DNA of 64,000 nucleotides from Cephalotus follicularis (GCA_001972305.1 BDDD01000914.1:311908-375907); one strand, 5' to 3'; shown: positions 47,937 to 59,732, counted from the stretch's first letter. The notes: a model not told the origin generated them from the sequence alone. Program-made: numbers and translations.

Positions 47937-49727
47937 TGTTAGAACCTTATGGCGATTTAGGCAATAAAATATCTATATGCATAAAACCCTAATACATATA
48001 TCGTGTTATCATCTCATGAATATCAAGCCATATAGTTCGTTTTCCAGGATCTTTTGAGCATACATATATATTTAGATATAAATAAATAGGGAGGAGCAGG
48101 CGGAATTACTCACATGATTGGAGTGACTCATTCCTTCTTCTTTTGTGTCTTCTTGCTTCCAAAAGCACAACTATTTGTTGAAAATATGAAACGGTTCTAG
48201 CTTCCAAGTACAGAAAGCCTCCAAGGTATCCGCACCAAGCTTTAATCTCCAACACACTTGCTTCACAAGCTATCAACACTTGATTGTATGAGAGAGAGAA
48301 AGAGAGAGGCGGCTAGGGTTTTGTAATTGAGCAAAAAGCCTTTTTTTTTAATAGAGAGATATGTTTATATACTTGCTGCTAGACAAGTCCTAATTAAAAC
48401 ATACTCTCCTAATCCTACTAGCCCTCTATCTTAAAAGGAATTCCTATCCTTTTAAACTTCTTTCTTTCTTTAATATAATTAATCTCATTAATTATATTTA
48501 TATATTTAATCTCATTAAATATACTTATATATTTAATCTCATTAAATATAATTAGAAAATAACATCCCAATTATTTTTCTCTTATTACGTGTTGGAAATA
48601 TTAGCTCGTATTGTGTGTGACCCTATGGGTTCAATATTACTCTGGCCGTAGGATTAATATTGTGACGCTCACAATTATCCAAATAAATATTTATTATCAC
48701 ATAAAAAATATTCTCTTAGACATTTTGAATTAAAACTCTTTTATTTCTTTTCTTCCAAGATTAATATATCAATTTAATCTCAAGCATCCTACTGGTCGAC
48801 ATCGACATCTAGCAATGCACAACGACCCCCGGGTAATATGAATAATTTGCGAACCACTTTTTACAGGTACATGCACATATAGTCCTTTCATTGACAATGC
48901 TCTAATTAAATCTAGGATACGGATTATGTCAGACCCTAATAATTTAATCTTTAGCCTCGTGACTATCTTTCATTAGTCTTAATAATATTAGAGGTGCCCC
49001 TCTGATATTCAACAAATGATAGCACACTTTTGATATAGTGGCTAGCCTGGCCAGGCGTTTAATCGCTAATGAAAATCATCATGAGCATAATCTTCTTTTA
49101 ATAAAAGCAATGGATTCATTGTTGTCAGTTCACATGCCTCCATACATAAGCCTACCATGTCCAACTAATGGATGTATACACTTCATAGAATATGTATTTA
49201 AGCATCATCAAAACACAGCACCCTATGCACAAGACATCCAGTGACGACTCATGTCCAAGGACCACATGCACTGTTGTAAAACTAGAATTCTGTCTAACAT
49301 GTAAGTAAAACTCCATCCAGATATTCTATCAACAGTCACCTTCAGTGAACTCATTAAATAAGTACCCACGTAGTTGTCATAGCATCATCCATGCGAGTGA
49401 GTGTGAGATCAGTCACCCTCTGCTTACCGATCTGACAGTATGTGTTGGTCTATCCGGATTGATCATGCCTCGAGTATCAATCCTATGACCAGGAAGATTC
49501 GAAATAAAGTACATCGAGATTCCAACTCTCACATCATGATCTCATCATGAACTTGGTTCTCTAACTTTATTCCATGATATTCATTTACAATTAATAAAGC
49601 ATGTATTAATGAAACGAACTCATAGCCATTGATAAAACATAAACATCTTTATTGAATTTATAAATCGTTTATACAAGATAAAGTAAATACAAGCTCAACA
49701 CCGGCTCGCAACACTTCATCTCTAACA
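47937..49727 (-). mobile_element. Solo LTR of the TGTTAGA family, TSD ccttt
   Basis: On the minus strand starts TGTTAGAGATGAAGTG and ends GGTTCTAACA, with perfect TSD ccttt at 47932-47936 and 49728-49732 in the gag-pol linker. 1791 bp, no coding. Its ends form an inverted TGTTAGA/TCTAACA. Minus orientation is judged from similarity of its start to 51934-54002. Confidence 0.92.
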
Positions 49728-49732
49728 CCTTT

Positions 49733-51438
49733 TGGAACCCATACCTTTTTTATTCTAACAAAGTTTGGATTATGCAATATATTTTTCTTGTAAAAACATG
49801 AAAAGGAAACATGACCTTATTTTCTACAATTATTACAAGTGACATTTACATGTCTTTTATACATGACATTTCTCTTATGCATGACATTTTTCTTATAGAA
49901 GCAAGAAGAAGACACATGTCCATATTTACCACAATAATTACAAGTAATATTTACATTCTTCTTCTTTATAGAAACCTTTTCAATTTTATCCTTTTCAATC
50001 TTTTCTCTTCTTTTAAAAAAGTTTTGATAAAGTTTGACATTATTCATTTCTTCATATCCTAAGCAGGCCTTATCAAAAACACATTTTTACATTCCTAAAA
50101 GATTTTCTAGTTTTTCACTACTATTAGAAAACTTTGAGAAAGTTTTCTTTAGCCCATCTATGTCAACCTTAAGATTTTTATTTTCTTTTTCTAAAAAAGC
50201 TATTTCATTTTCAAAAAAATCTATTTTAACTTCCTTTGAATTATCTTCCTTGGTGAAGTTTATTGATTTTAATTCATCTTTCTCATTTGTTAAACTTTTG
50301 ACCTTTTTCTTTAAGGAAGCTATGATAGAACTATATTTTTCAACAATAATAACGAGTTCATCGTAGCTTACCTCATTATTGTCCTCTTCTTTTTCTTCCT
50401 CAATGGCCATCAAATCCAATTAAGCCACTTCTTCACGTGAGTCTTCATCCGAACTTGACTCGTCACTATCGTCCCAAGTAGTGAGCATAGCTTTCTTCTT
50501 CTTCAAATTCTCCTTCTTTCTGAGTCTTGGGCAATCGCTTTTGTAATACCCCAGTTTGTTGCATTCAAAACATATGATGTCTTCGAGTTTGCTTAATTCT
50601 CCTTTTTGATGGAATTTCTTGTTTGATTTACCACTAAACTTCTTTTTTCTTGCTAGGAATTTTTTGAACTTCCGTGTGATAGGAGCAAGCTCTTCATCAC
50701 CATCTCCTTCAGAATCTTCAATTTCGGATGATTTTAAAGCAACAGTCTTTTTCTTTCTTCTTTCTTTTTTCTTTTTCTTCATCATCATCCTTCTTTTGCA
50801 TTGATAGCTCATAGGTCATTAGAGACCCTAGAAGATCCTCCAAGGGAAGGGTGTTGAGATCCTTTGCTTCTTCGATTGCAGTAACCTTGGGCATCCATGA
50901 TCTTGGCAAACACCTGAGAATCTTTCTTACCATTTCACTATAAGAATACACTTTATCTAAAACTTGAAATGCATTTATAATATTAGTGAATCTTGTAAAC
51001 ATGGATTTGATGTCTTCATTTTCATTCATTGTAAACATCTCATAATCATGAACAAGCATACTTATTTTAGCCTCTTTGACTTGATTAGTACCTTCATAGG
51101 TTACCTCAAGTCTATCCTACATTTCTTTAGCCGAAATGAACTCTATTAAAATCACTAGAATTTATAGCACATATTAAGATATGTTTAGCTTTGGCGTTCA
51201 TTTGAACTCTCCTCCTATCTTCATCATTATAGCTACTTCTAGGTTTAGGAATTTGTTCACCATTTTCATTTCTAACAGTGGGCAAGTTTGGACCATCAAC
51301 AATGAGGTCCCACAAGTTATAGTCTAAGGATTGGATGAAAATGGTCATTTTAGCCATCCAATGGCTATAGTTATTGCCATCAAAGTATGGTGGCTTGGAG
51401 ATATTTTGGCTTTCTCCGGAGTTCATGTTCATTGTCAT
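49733..51438 (-). pseudogene. Sirevirus gag
   Basis: Start at 51438 (MTMNMNSGESQ), with YFDGNNYSHWMAKMTIFIQS and VQMNAKAKHILICA (DUF4219/UBN2-type capsid). From 51059: FTRFTNIINAFQVLDK and RCLPRSWMPKVTAIEEAKDL. Nucleocapsid knuckles: CFECNKLGYYKSDC (histidine replaced by tyrosine) at about 50545-50580; then a long K/E coiled coil (50100-50350); then CNYCGKYGHVSSSC at about 49905-49945 and a third, CNNCRK*GHVSFSC, with a stop. It ends FVRIKKVWVPKG at 49733, where the LTR cuts in. There is a frameshift near 50780 plus several stops. Gag packages the RNA in virus-like particles. Confidence 0.9.
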
Positions 51439-51480
51439 AGTAGACCTTTAAGGCTCTAGCAATTAAGAATTATAAGCCTA

Positions 51481-51494
51481 CCGCTCTGATACCA
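51481..51494 (-). promoter_or_regulatory. Primer-binding site (initiator tRNA-Met type)
   Basis: On the minus strand TGGTATCAGAGCGG begins two bases after the 5' LTR end. It matches the 3' end complement of plant initiator tRNA-Met used by copia elements. Confidence 0.9.
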
Positions 51495-51933
51495 ATTGAA
51501 AATACTACAGGGGGGGTGAATTGTAGTATTAAAGAACTTATTGAACTTTTTCTGGAATATCAAATTAAACTATAAAAATAAAACAAACAAACAAGACCAA
51601 TCAAATAATATAAGTAAAGAGAGAGAGAATTAGAGAATGCAAACACGATTTTTGTAGTGATTTGGCTAATCTCTTTCATACGTCCACTTTTCTCAATGAC
51701 CTCCTTGAGTTTTCACTATTCTCCAAATTTATTTGCAGGAGCTATTCGGCACACCTTTACACTTCTTTGTGATTGACCTCAATCACTTACAATTTTTTGG
51801 GTTCACTCCCCTATTACAATAAAATATTACAATGATGTTTTGGTTGTTTGAAATAACCTCTCAAATCTTGGATTCTGCTAAGTAAATTACACAAATGATG
51901 GCTGTCAATATGATCACAATATAGACAATAAGG

Positions 51934-54002
51934 TGTTAGAGAGAGTGTGACCCGTCAAGCCAATAGGTGGTTCGACGTATTTGTACTCTGCTCGTTAAAT
52001 AGACAGTCTTAACCTATTCATGTTACATTGTGCAAATTTTGTTTATTATTTGCATAACTGTATATGTTTTATCACATAATCGAAGCATGACACTGCTTAC
52101 ATATATGGTGCCCTGTCACATCAAAGGGTTGGTTATCGAGCCAAGGGCTATGAGAGCGACTTCCTTATTTCCTGGGACTAAACTATTCCAAGTCATAGGT
52201 TCACTTATTTTAGGCATTGGTGAACCGGATGGACTTTCCATATTGTGCTTGCTCTCGCGAATGGGAGGGTGGAGTATCTCATTACCACTTGGGTTGAACC
52301 CTAAAGCTAATGCGGGGTGTGTGCTGGGAGCATGTACACTGAACTTGACCCACCATGGGAATTCTATTTGGATGGTCACATATCCTGTGTCAGTAGAGTT
52401 TCCCATATGAGACAGTAGTGTATAGACTCTACGAGTCTAGCTAGTTTTTGATGGACTTGTCTGATCCTTAGACCTGAGCGGCTACTGTGCATTGCATAGA
52501 GACTGTCTGACTTTGATTTCTGCCCTACCTAGTTCTTTCGCGGGACTGGAAAACAAGCAGATTTTGGGTCTTACGGGATTTATGTGAATGTAAGTGAGTG
52601 CACAATGAGGAATCGTCACACCTGATGTGAGGGTGATTGGCTCTATGGTATCTGTATTCATTGTGGACTTTGAAATACCTGCCCAGGTTATGGCAAGCTG
52701 GGACCTAGGGTTTTCAGAAAGGCTTGTCGATAGTCATGATGGTAAAATATGGATTTATCGATACCGACATATCTAGGGTTGACACGTATCCTTACCCTAG
52801 GCCGTGATCGGAGCCGAGGATGATGAGGGATTATAGTACACTGTAACTGTTGTTAGGATAAAGTATCAGATGTATTGGAAACGGACTTAATTGTGGAAAT
52901 TAATCAAGGGATTAATTTACACACTTGGAATATGATGGTCATAGGTTCAGGGTCTTAAAAGTAGTCAATGACTATTTATGGTAAGTTTACTTAAGAACAA
53001 GGCGTCTTAGTAACACACTATCGTTACCGATTAATTCCGGACTTTCGGGTCCCGCCTCATGAGTATATGTATTAGATACATATATCATATTGTTTATTAT
53101 AAAGTGTGATGACACATGTTATATTGTGGTGTATTAGTGATGTTATTTGACTGATTAGTTGAAATAATATACTAATATGTTTTTGGTATTAATTAATAAT
53201 TAGATTGTTAATTCTCTTATTAAGTAATAAATAATAATTGGATTATTATTTATCTCTCTCCTCATTGTCTGTTGCATGTAATCAACGTGTTGGTTGTTAG
53301 ACAACCAATATGGTAAGTAGCAATCAAAATAAATATAACACGTTTAAACATGTCTTCTCTTATCCATTCCATAAGTCATGGTGACAAAGTAGAAAATGGA
53401 TTTGCATTCAAATGGAATGAAATCCTGATAACAGTTTTGGGCTGTTATTATCATCCTATTATTGTGGAGAGAACTCTGGGGATAAGGAGAGGGAAGTTAA
53501 AAACGTGTGAGGAGAGGCTAGGTCAAAGTATAAGAACTTGGACACATTTTAAAAGTGAGAGCGAGTCTGGTGTTTTTGCTTCTTAGAGAACAAAAACAGA
53601 GAGAAGAGAAAATATACCAAAACACACCACTGCTTGATTTCTATAGGTGATGTATTGTTTTCATTGAGCATTACATTCCCTATATTAATCCCAGTTTAGG
53701 ATTAGAAATATAGGTTTTGGTTTTGTTTGATATTCCGCTGCTGTTCATTCCTGAGTGAAAGCTTGAAGTCTCAGACTGGATACTTGAAGGAAGGAGTTGG
53801 TAGCTTGGTATAACTTTATCCTTCTATGTATGTTTATATTGTTTATCTGGGTTGTTGATTAGTGATCCTATGTTGATTATATTTGTTTATGGTGTTAGAT
53901 TATGGGGTGTTCATAGTGTTTGAGTCACTTTAATGAACATTAAAGTTGAACAGCCTGTCTACCTAATGCTAAAATGACCATAATCTCAGTTTTATTCTTT
54001 CA
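51934..54002 (+). mobile_element. Solo LTR of the TGTTAGA family, TSD taagg
   Basis: Starts tgttagagag, ends attctttca, perfect TSD taagg at 51929-51933 and 54003-54007. 2069 bp, no coding. Its middle (ccctgtcacatcaaagggtt, actaaactattccaagtca) is closely similar to 61530-62500 and to 22181-24405 reversed. Confidence 0.93.
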
Positions 54003-54091
54003 TAAGGCACTTGAAAAAGCTTTAATATGAACTTTGAAAGTTGTAAGTTGCTCTTGATGTTCTTCTTGTTATTTGATCTTATTCTTGGCTT

Positions 54092-54101
54092 CTAATTTAT
54101 A
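54092..54101 (-). promoter_or_regulatory. LTR TATA box
   Basis: Minus strand TATAAATTAG, matching TATAAATAG at the same place in the 3' LTR (31145-31153). Likely the core promoter of the Sirevirus. Confidence 0.55.
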
Positions 54102-57100
54102 GTTTATTTCAGTTTGTAGCCGTTGGTGAAGTAATAGAGCCGTTGGATATGCGTTGGGACATGTCATCTTAAAGACGGCGTTGAAAAATGTAATCCGTGG
54201 CTGTTTCCAGCGCGCAAAGCGTCGTCGGTATTACTCTAAGCGTAGACGCTTATGTGACCATTGTGGATTTGAATTTGAAATTGTCTGCTTAAAGTGCTAA
54301 AGCTTTTAAATTGTTGTCGAGGTTTGGCACAAAGCGCTAACGGTTTCTTTAGAGCGTCGCCGCTTTGTGTGAATCAAATGACCTTAAAAGTTTCTGTGCT
54401 AGACCGCTGATGCACTATCCTTAAGTGCTTATGCCTTGGCCTTAAGCGCTGACGCTTTACTCTGACTGTTGACGCTTTAAGAAATTTCTCCTTAGCTTAA
54501 AACTCTTCAACTGTTGACGCTTTACACACAAGCTTCGTAGGTTTCCTTAAGAGCTGATGGTTGCATCAGGACCGTCGACACTTTGCCCTGTTTCTGCAAT
54601 TCCTTGTTTTGTTTCGCAATGTTTTAACTTTTCTTGCATAAAAAGAAATGATGTTAGATGCAAATATGTTTTCATCAAAATTCAGATTGAGACATAAATG
54701 TCAACAATACCCAGCAACTCCAAAGCCACCGAATCACTGTTAACCGAAACATCATCATACCATATTGTCATCATCAACAAACAAGTAGCCACCTGCAAGA
54801 AAACAACCACAATAGCCTCTGACCACACAGCACCACCACTGAATCCCATACCCATAACAAATCAACGGTCCCAAATACTCATCACACATACCAATCGAAT
54901 CCAAATGGCACAACAAATCAAAAACTACAAGCCTACCACTGAAAGAGAGGAGAGGACCACACCTGTAACCCACCAAATCGTAGCCATCCTCACCAAAAAT
55001 TGCAACGAACCCACACCTCTAAAGCCGACAAGGACCGCAACAAGACCTGACACCTCAAACCCAAACCACTATGCTGCCTCACACTCCAAAAGCCAACTCT
55101 GTCAACAACATAAACGCAATAGAAGTGATTTTTCAACTTATGCGTTTTTTCAACACAGCAATTTACTGTGTTAGATAAAATAACGTTTCAACGCTTTAAA
55201 AAAAAGTGCTTGTAATAAAAGTGATTTTTACCAAACGTTTTTTTTTGTTGCGTTGGGAGGAAAATGCGCATTTGTGCCTCCCAATGCATTACCAAATGGG
55301 TACTTGGTGGGTTTGACTAGGGCCTTGGGGTGTTTGTAATTGTAATTCAATACTTGGATTTGAGATTTTGTGGTTTCTTACTGGTTGGGCATTTAGCATT
55401 GCCGAATCGGACCTTTTTTCTTGGTTGGACAGTTGGGTTGGGTTATGTGTAACTTAAAAGAATTTATTAAAGTAATTTTAGGGTATTTGGGTACTCGAAT
55501 ACCCAAAAATTTCTTATTCTCCCCCATATCCAAATCGCATTTATCAAATAACCCGAAAAACCGAACCGAACATCCAAACTACCCGAATTATCTGATTCGA
55601 AAAAAAATCTGTGCGATTCGATTTTTTGGGTATCGGATAATTTTGCACACCCTTAGTATTGAGTAATGAATTGATACATAATGTGAATAATTAAGTGAAT
55701 ATCATGCTGGGTGTGCCCCAGTGGGGACGAGGAGTGTCCTGATCCATGCATGTGATCCAATGCCGAAAATTCGATGGTTAATACTGAATGAACTAGTGGT
55801 AAATGTAAAGAAAAGATAATTAGGGTTCTTAAAAACCCCTCAATCTTCCTGATGTTTTGACATGTGAATGTTTATAAAAGATCCGCATATATGTTTGAGA
55901 TCCCATATATGACTTGCATTGTACACCGTTGTTTGAACTTGAGTTTTGTTTAGCTTAACGTCTTTGATATTATCTCCTTATTGGGCTCTTTAAAGTTCAC
56001 TCCTTTACTTTGTTTTCTGCCAGGATCAAGTTAGGATGCTAAAGACGGGTGAGCTAGTGTGACGAGGTCTAAAGAAGAAAGATTAAAATGTTTTTATTTT
56101 CAGTATTGGTATTTGGACAATAATGAAACGTAATAAGTTTTTGTTTTATAGTTATGTTATGGACATTGGACTAAAACTTTGGCCATGTTTTAGCCTAAGT
56201 TATTATTTGAATTATAAATTACCAAAAGAATATTACGTAGATGAAATTTAATTATATAGGATAAATAATTCGACTAGACCATTAAATAATTAAATAATGG
56301 GGTTTTTTATATCTGGTAATTACATTAAACCTGCCTTGAACCTTGAGAATAGGACGAGCCATCGACATGAAGAGTCCATCTCGACGTTTCCCCGACTTCC
56401 TCCGTCACTTGCAATTCTTGGGGGATTGGGCTTGTGCATTCCACGAGAAAGTCGGCTATCACCTCGGACTTTGTGGCTTGTCTCAATTTGAAGTGTATGT
56501 CAAATTCCCCTAACTCCATCGCCCATTTAACCAACTGACTCGAAGTTTCTAGTTTTTGCATAATTTTTCGTAGGGGCTAGTTGGTCATCACATGGATTGT
56601 GTGAGTATGGAAGTAGGGTTGGAGCTTCCGTGCTTAGACCACCAACGTGAATACCAACTTCTAGATGGGAGGGTACCGAGCTTCATGCTCCCCTAGTACC
56701 TTGCTCATATAGTATACCAGTTTCTACTTCTAGTCTTCTTCTCAAATCAAAACCGAGATGACCGTAGAGTCAGTCATGGAAAGGTATAGGAGTAAAGTTT
56801 CATTATCTTTCGGCTTTGAAATCAGGGGGAAGTCATCAGGTATTGCTTTAACTCTTTGAACTCTTCTTTTCAGTCTGGTGTCCACGAAAAGTCATTGCCA
56901 CTCTTTAATTTCTTGAAGAAAGGTAAGCAACGATCGCCCGACTTGGAAATAAATCTGTTCAAGGCCGTTAATCACACGTTTAGTCTTTGTACTTCATTTA
57001 CATTGGTAGGAGGCTTCGTCTCTAGAACCGCCACAATCTTGTCAGGATTAATGGAGATTTCCCATTGTGTCACCATGAAGCCATGGAATTTTCTCAATGT

Positions 57101-57286
57101 AACTCCGAAAGAACACTTCTCTAGATTCAATTTCAGCTTATGCTGATGAAATACATGAAAACACTCATCCAAATAATCGAGGTGATCATCCATGATTAAA
57201 CTCTTGACCAACATATCATCTATATGCACCTCCATGTTCTTCCCAATTTGTGCTGTGAAAAGCTTATTCACCAATCACTGAAAAGT

Positions 57287-59732
57287 TGTCAGGACCCGTT
57301 CCCGCTCTAACTATGGGACACGTGTCCTGCCAGGGATGGCGCTCCTCTTGCCAACAACCCTCTCAAACTAAAACTGCCCAAGGAGAAAGCCTGGGCTGGG
57401 CGCGCAGCTAACAGGGCAACCAGGGCAGAGGATCCAACTCCTCTCCTGCTTGAGTCCCAGCACAACTTAACCCAAGCTCCAAAACAAGCCGCATAACTTA
57501 AAACACTATTACTCCAAAACTTATAACTCATCCCTGGCCTTCATCAACAAGCCTCCTCTGGCTTCGACCCGAGGACTCCTTCTCGGCGCCATACTCCAAG
57601 GCCCAACCTTACCTAGGGACAGCCTACCTCCACGGGTAAAACTCTATAAACTTAAAACATCCACCTTAGCCTTAAATTACTCTCCCCCGCTAAGCTCATC
57701 TCCGCTATACTAGCCAAGGACTCTCTAGCTCCCCGGCAAGACCTGGGAACACAAAACTCGAAACATGAAATATCCATTAAATCACAAGATAAAAAAATCT
57801 ACTAACTCAAAACATCCATAAAGATTCTTGAAAGCATAAAATCATTACATATTTGTTCCCTGGCATAACATACAATGCCTTCCCTGGCATAAACATACAC
57901 TGCCTTCCCTGGCAGGCAAAAGAATAACATATCCTTATACAAAGAAAAGCTCTCGACTACTCTACTACAAAAAGGGGGGTAGAGAAACCCAAAATAATGC
58001 CCAATGCTATGCAATGCTAAATGCCCGAGTTGACGTTCCATGGTGCTGAGCTCAAAAACTACTTCGTTTCGCTATCTACTGCTGAGTTGGAGGGTCTCCT
58101 CCGATTGGCTAATCTGTAAAACAATCTGTGAGGGGATTAATCCAACTGACTATGTGACTGAGAACAAAACATCCTCTATTGCATTCATAAAGGAATGCGC
58201 TGAAGAAAGCTTACCGTGAGCATGAATAACTATCCCAACTGGGGAAAAGACTCTAACAAAACATATGTCATGGCATACAATAAAGAAACGCTCAAAGTAC
58301 TTGAAAACTTACTTCTTTCTCTGCTTAGCTGATTCTAGAATGTTCATGAAAGCTGAAATAAACTTAAGAATACAACTGATTAAAAGAAAGAGATCTGATA
58401 AAGAGCTAGGGTCCTTCTCGGCTAAAAACCCGAGGAGAACAACTAAGCTGGGAACTGGCTTTTCTCTGCTGTGCTTGCTTTTCTGTTTACATAATATAGT
58501 TGCCAACTTATAGTGTCCTGAGCTGAGCTGGTCTTTGGCCTATGCCGAGATGGTTACATAATATAGTTGCCAACTTATAGTGGCCTGAGCTGAGCTGAGC
58601 TGGTCTTCGGCCTATGTCGAGCTGTGCAGTTAACCTACCGAGAACATGTGTTCTCATCTGAACTGTTATTCTTACTTGCTGCTTTTTCTGGGCTGGGAAC
58701 TAAAAGTTCGAGGACAAGGTCCTCCTCTACAAAACTTACTGAAATGCTCTATATGCTACTATATCTGATAACTTAGCTCTGCTATACTCAAACCCTGTAC
58801 ATTGTCCTAGCAACAATGCAAGGAGATCTAGGTAGGAACTCGGGGACAGACTCACTCAACTTCTCATCCTGTGATGATAGGCCGAGGAGGGAGGAGCTTG
58901 TACATATGTGCTCGGCTGTGCTCAAACCCTGTACACTGTCCTAGCCACAATGTAAGGAGATCCAGGTATGGAACCCGGGGGTAGACTCGCTCAACAACCC
59001 ATCATAGACAATAGGTATGCTGAGGAGGGGGGTGAACACGTACATGTCATCTCATCCGAGGATGAACGATATAAAGGATACATAACATCTTTGCTCTGGG
59101 AAGCACTCCACTCTGAAGGAATGGCTACCATAAAACGTTAGGGAAAACAAATTCCCATATAAGCTCACTTAAACAAAACTGAAGCTGGGGAGAAGGAATT
59201 CTCAAGAAAATACGATGAACAATAAAATGCTTTAAAAGAAAGGATGTCCCACTCACAGTTCTTGCTACTTCCTTGGATGCTAACGTCACTTCTCTTCTGC
59301 TACTCTCTTCCTCTAGCTTGACTGCTTCTTTCCTTTTCCTTGTCTGCTTCTTCTAGTGCTGTGCTCGAAAAGCTTCAACTGCTACTGGTCCAGGCGCAAG
59401 AACGAGAAGAAGAAGAAAAGAAAACTAGAACTCTCTCTCTCTCTCTAAAACTCTATAACCTACTGAAGCTAGAAGAAAGGATGGCCAAAACTCAAAATAT
59501 ATCCACATAACTCCCAACTTAAGTCATCATTTGTCTTGGAAGTTGTAATCTTCCTCAAGAAGCTTTGCACTTAAATCCTCCAACTTCCATAATTTACACT
59601 TAAACCTTAACTTAACACTTCCTCCTCTTGTCCATTATTACACAAAGGCCCAAAGTCCAAAAGGAACTCATATCAACAACTTAATAAGAACTCTTAAATC
59701 TTCAACAAAAAAAAAAGATACGGGGTATTACA
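57287..59732 (-). mobile_element. Solo LTR in the Tat RT, TSD aaagt/aaggt
   Basis: On the minus strand starts TGTAATACCCCGTATC and ends CGGGTCCTGACA, flanked by aaagt (57282-57286) and aaggt (59733-59737), four of five matching. 2446 bp, no coding. It splits RT between GTTF and VNKLF. It contains several internal tandem duplications (57845-57920, 58490-58625, 58785-59040) and a (ct)n run at 59431-59446. Confidence 0.88.
58490..59040. repeat. Two adjacent tandem duplications in an LTR
   Basis: A unit of about 65 bp (acataatatagttgccaact + agtg.cctgagctgagctgg) is repeated at 58490 and 58556. A unit of about 130 bp (ctcaaaccctgtaca.tgtc...gaggaggg) is repeated at 58787 and 58919. Upstream, ccttccctggcataa recurs three times (57861-57920). 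Confidence 0.8.

Larger units (their letters stand above)
30623..54706 (-). mobile_element. Sirevirus-lineage Ty1/copia retrotransposon, five insertions
   Basis: A complete minus-strand element: 5' LTR 51497-54706, PBS 51481-51494, gag 49733-51438, pol 39187-47936, env-like ORF 35288-38831, multiple polypurine tracts near 34670-34760, 3' LTR 30623-34546. Flanking 5-mers are ataca (30618-30622) and atacc (54707-54711). After removing five LTR insertions (each with a 5-bp TSD) it is 9027 bp. Sirevirus assignment rests on the RT/RNase H motifs ([31 protein letters not shown]), the WVPKG gag-pol linker, the extra 3' ORF and the repeated AGGGGGAG tracts. It is the only nearly full-length retroelement in the window, but every ORF is broken. 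Confidence 0.92.
51497..54706 (-). mobile_element. 5' LTR of the Sirevirus, split at 51934-54002
   Basis: Minus-strand start TGTTGACATTTATG (54706), end TTTTCA (51497) next to the PBS. Own length about 1136 bp. Includes a minus-strand TATAAATTAG box at 54092-54101 and a GTCGAC-type cluster at 54225-54585 (aagcgctgacgcttta, accgtcgacactttg). Confidence 0.92.
30244..55300. mobile_element. Second hAT-like MITE, nested in the first
   Basis: The left end gtctctttggtatt and the right end, reverse-complemented (cccatttggtaatg), share TTTGGTA, a common plant hAT-MITE end. The flanks are tacttagg (30236-30243) and tacttggt (55301-55308), six of eight matching. Own sequence, about 0.97 kb, is unusually CA-rich on the plus strand (30410-30620 and 54707-55120), giving artificial open frames. 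Subterminal aaaagtgatttt-like motifs are on both sides (30297-30310 and 55110-55235). Edges may be off by one or two bases. Confidence 0.7.
29207..55655. mobile_element. hAT-type non-autonomous DNA element, TSD gtattgag
   Basis: A perfect 8-bp duplication gtattgag (29199-29206 and 55656-55663) flanks ends that read tagtggtgt on the left and, reverse-complemented, taagggtgt on the right. Eight-base TSDs and T/CAGGGGTGT-like ends are typical of plant hAT elements. Both ends are rich in ggttcgg/ccgaacc. Own sequence is 29207-30243 plus 55301-55655, about 1.38 kb. A serine/proline/threonine-rich minus-strand frame at 29938-30228 (MATSSNQLSL...) and a repeated 'TTCAIVGTH/TTGAIVGTQ' frame at 29756-29968 are present, but no transposase domain is visible. 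Confidence 0.85.
27498..56324 (+). mobile_element. Gypsy-type solo LTR (host of the deepest nest), TSD ttaaa
   Basis: Starts tataacacccc (a TG-to-TA change from the usual tgtaacacccc) and ends taattaca, with perfect TSD ttaaa at 27493-27497 and 56325-56329 inside RNase H. Its own sequence is 27498-29206 plus 55664-56324, about 2.37 kb; the rest is nested insertions. No coding sequence. The plus orientation follows from the tgtaacacccc-type start. A short (ca) run is at 28121-28138. Confidence 0.85.

Noticed and set aside
52030-52410. 126-aa plus-strand frame and its minus-strand partner
   Set aside because: Both lie within the LTR at 51934-54002; the homologous stretches at 61530 and 23800 do not keep the frame.
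54698-55174. 158-aa Thr/Asn/His-rich frame
   Set aside because: It starts inside the Sirevirus LTR and runs into the CA-rich MITE-like element, so it crosses an insertion junction; open because the strand lacks stop-forming bases.
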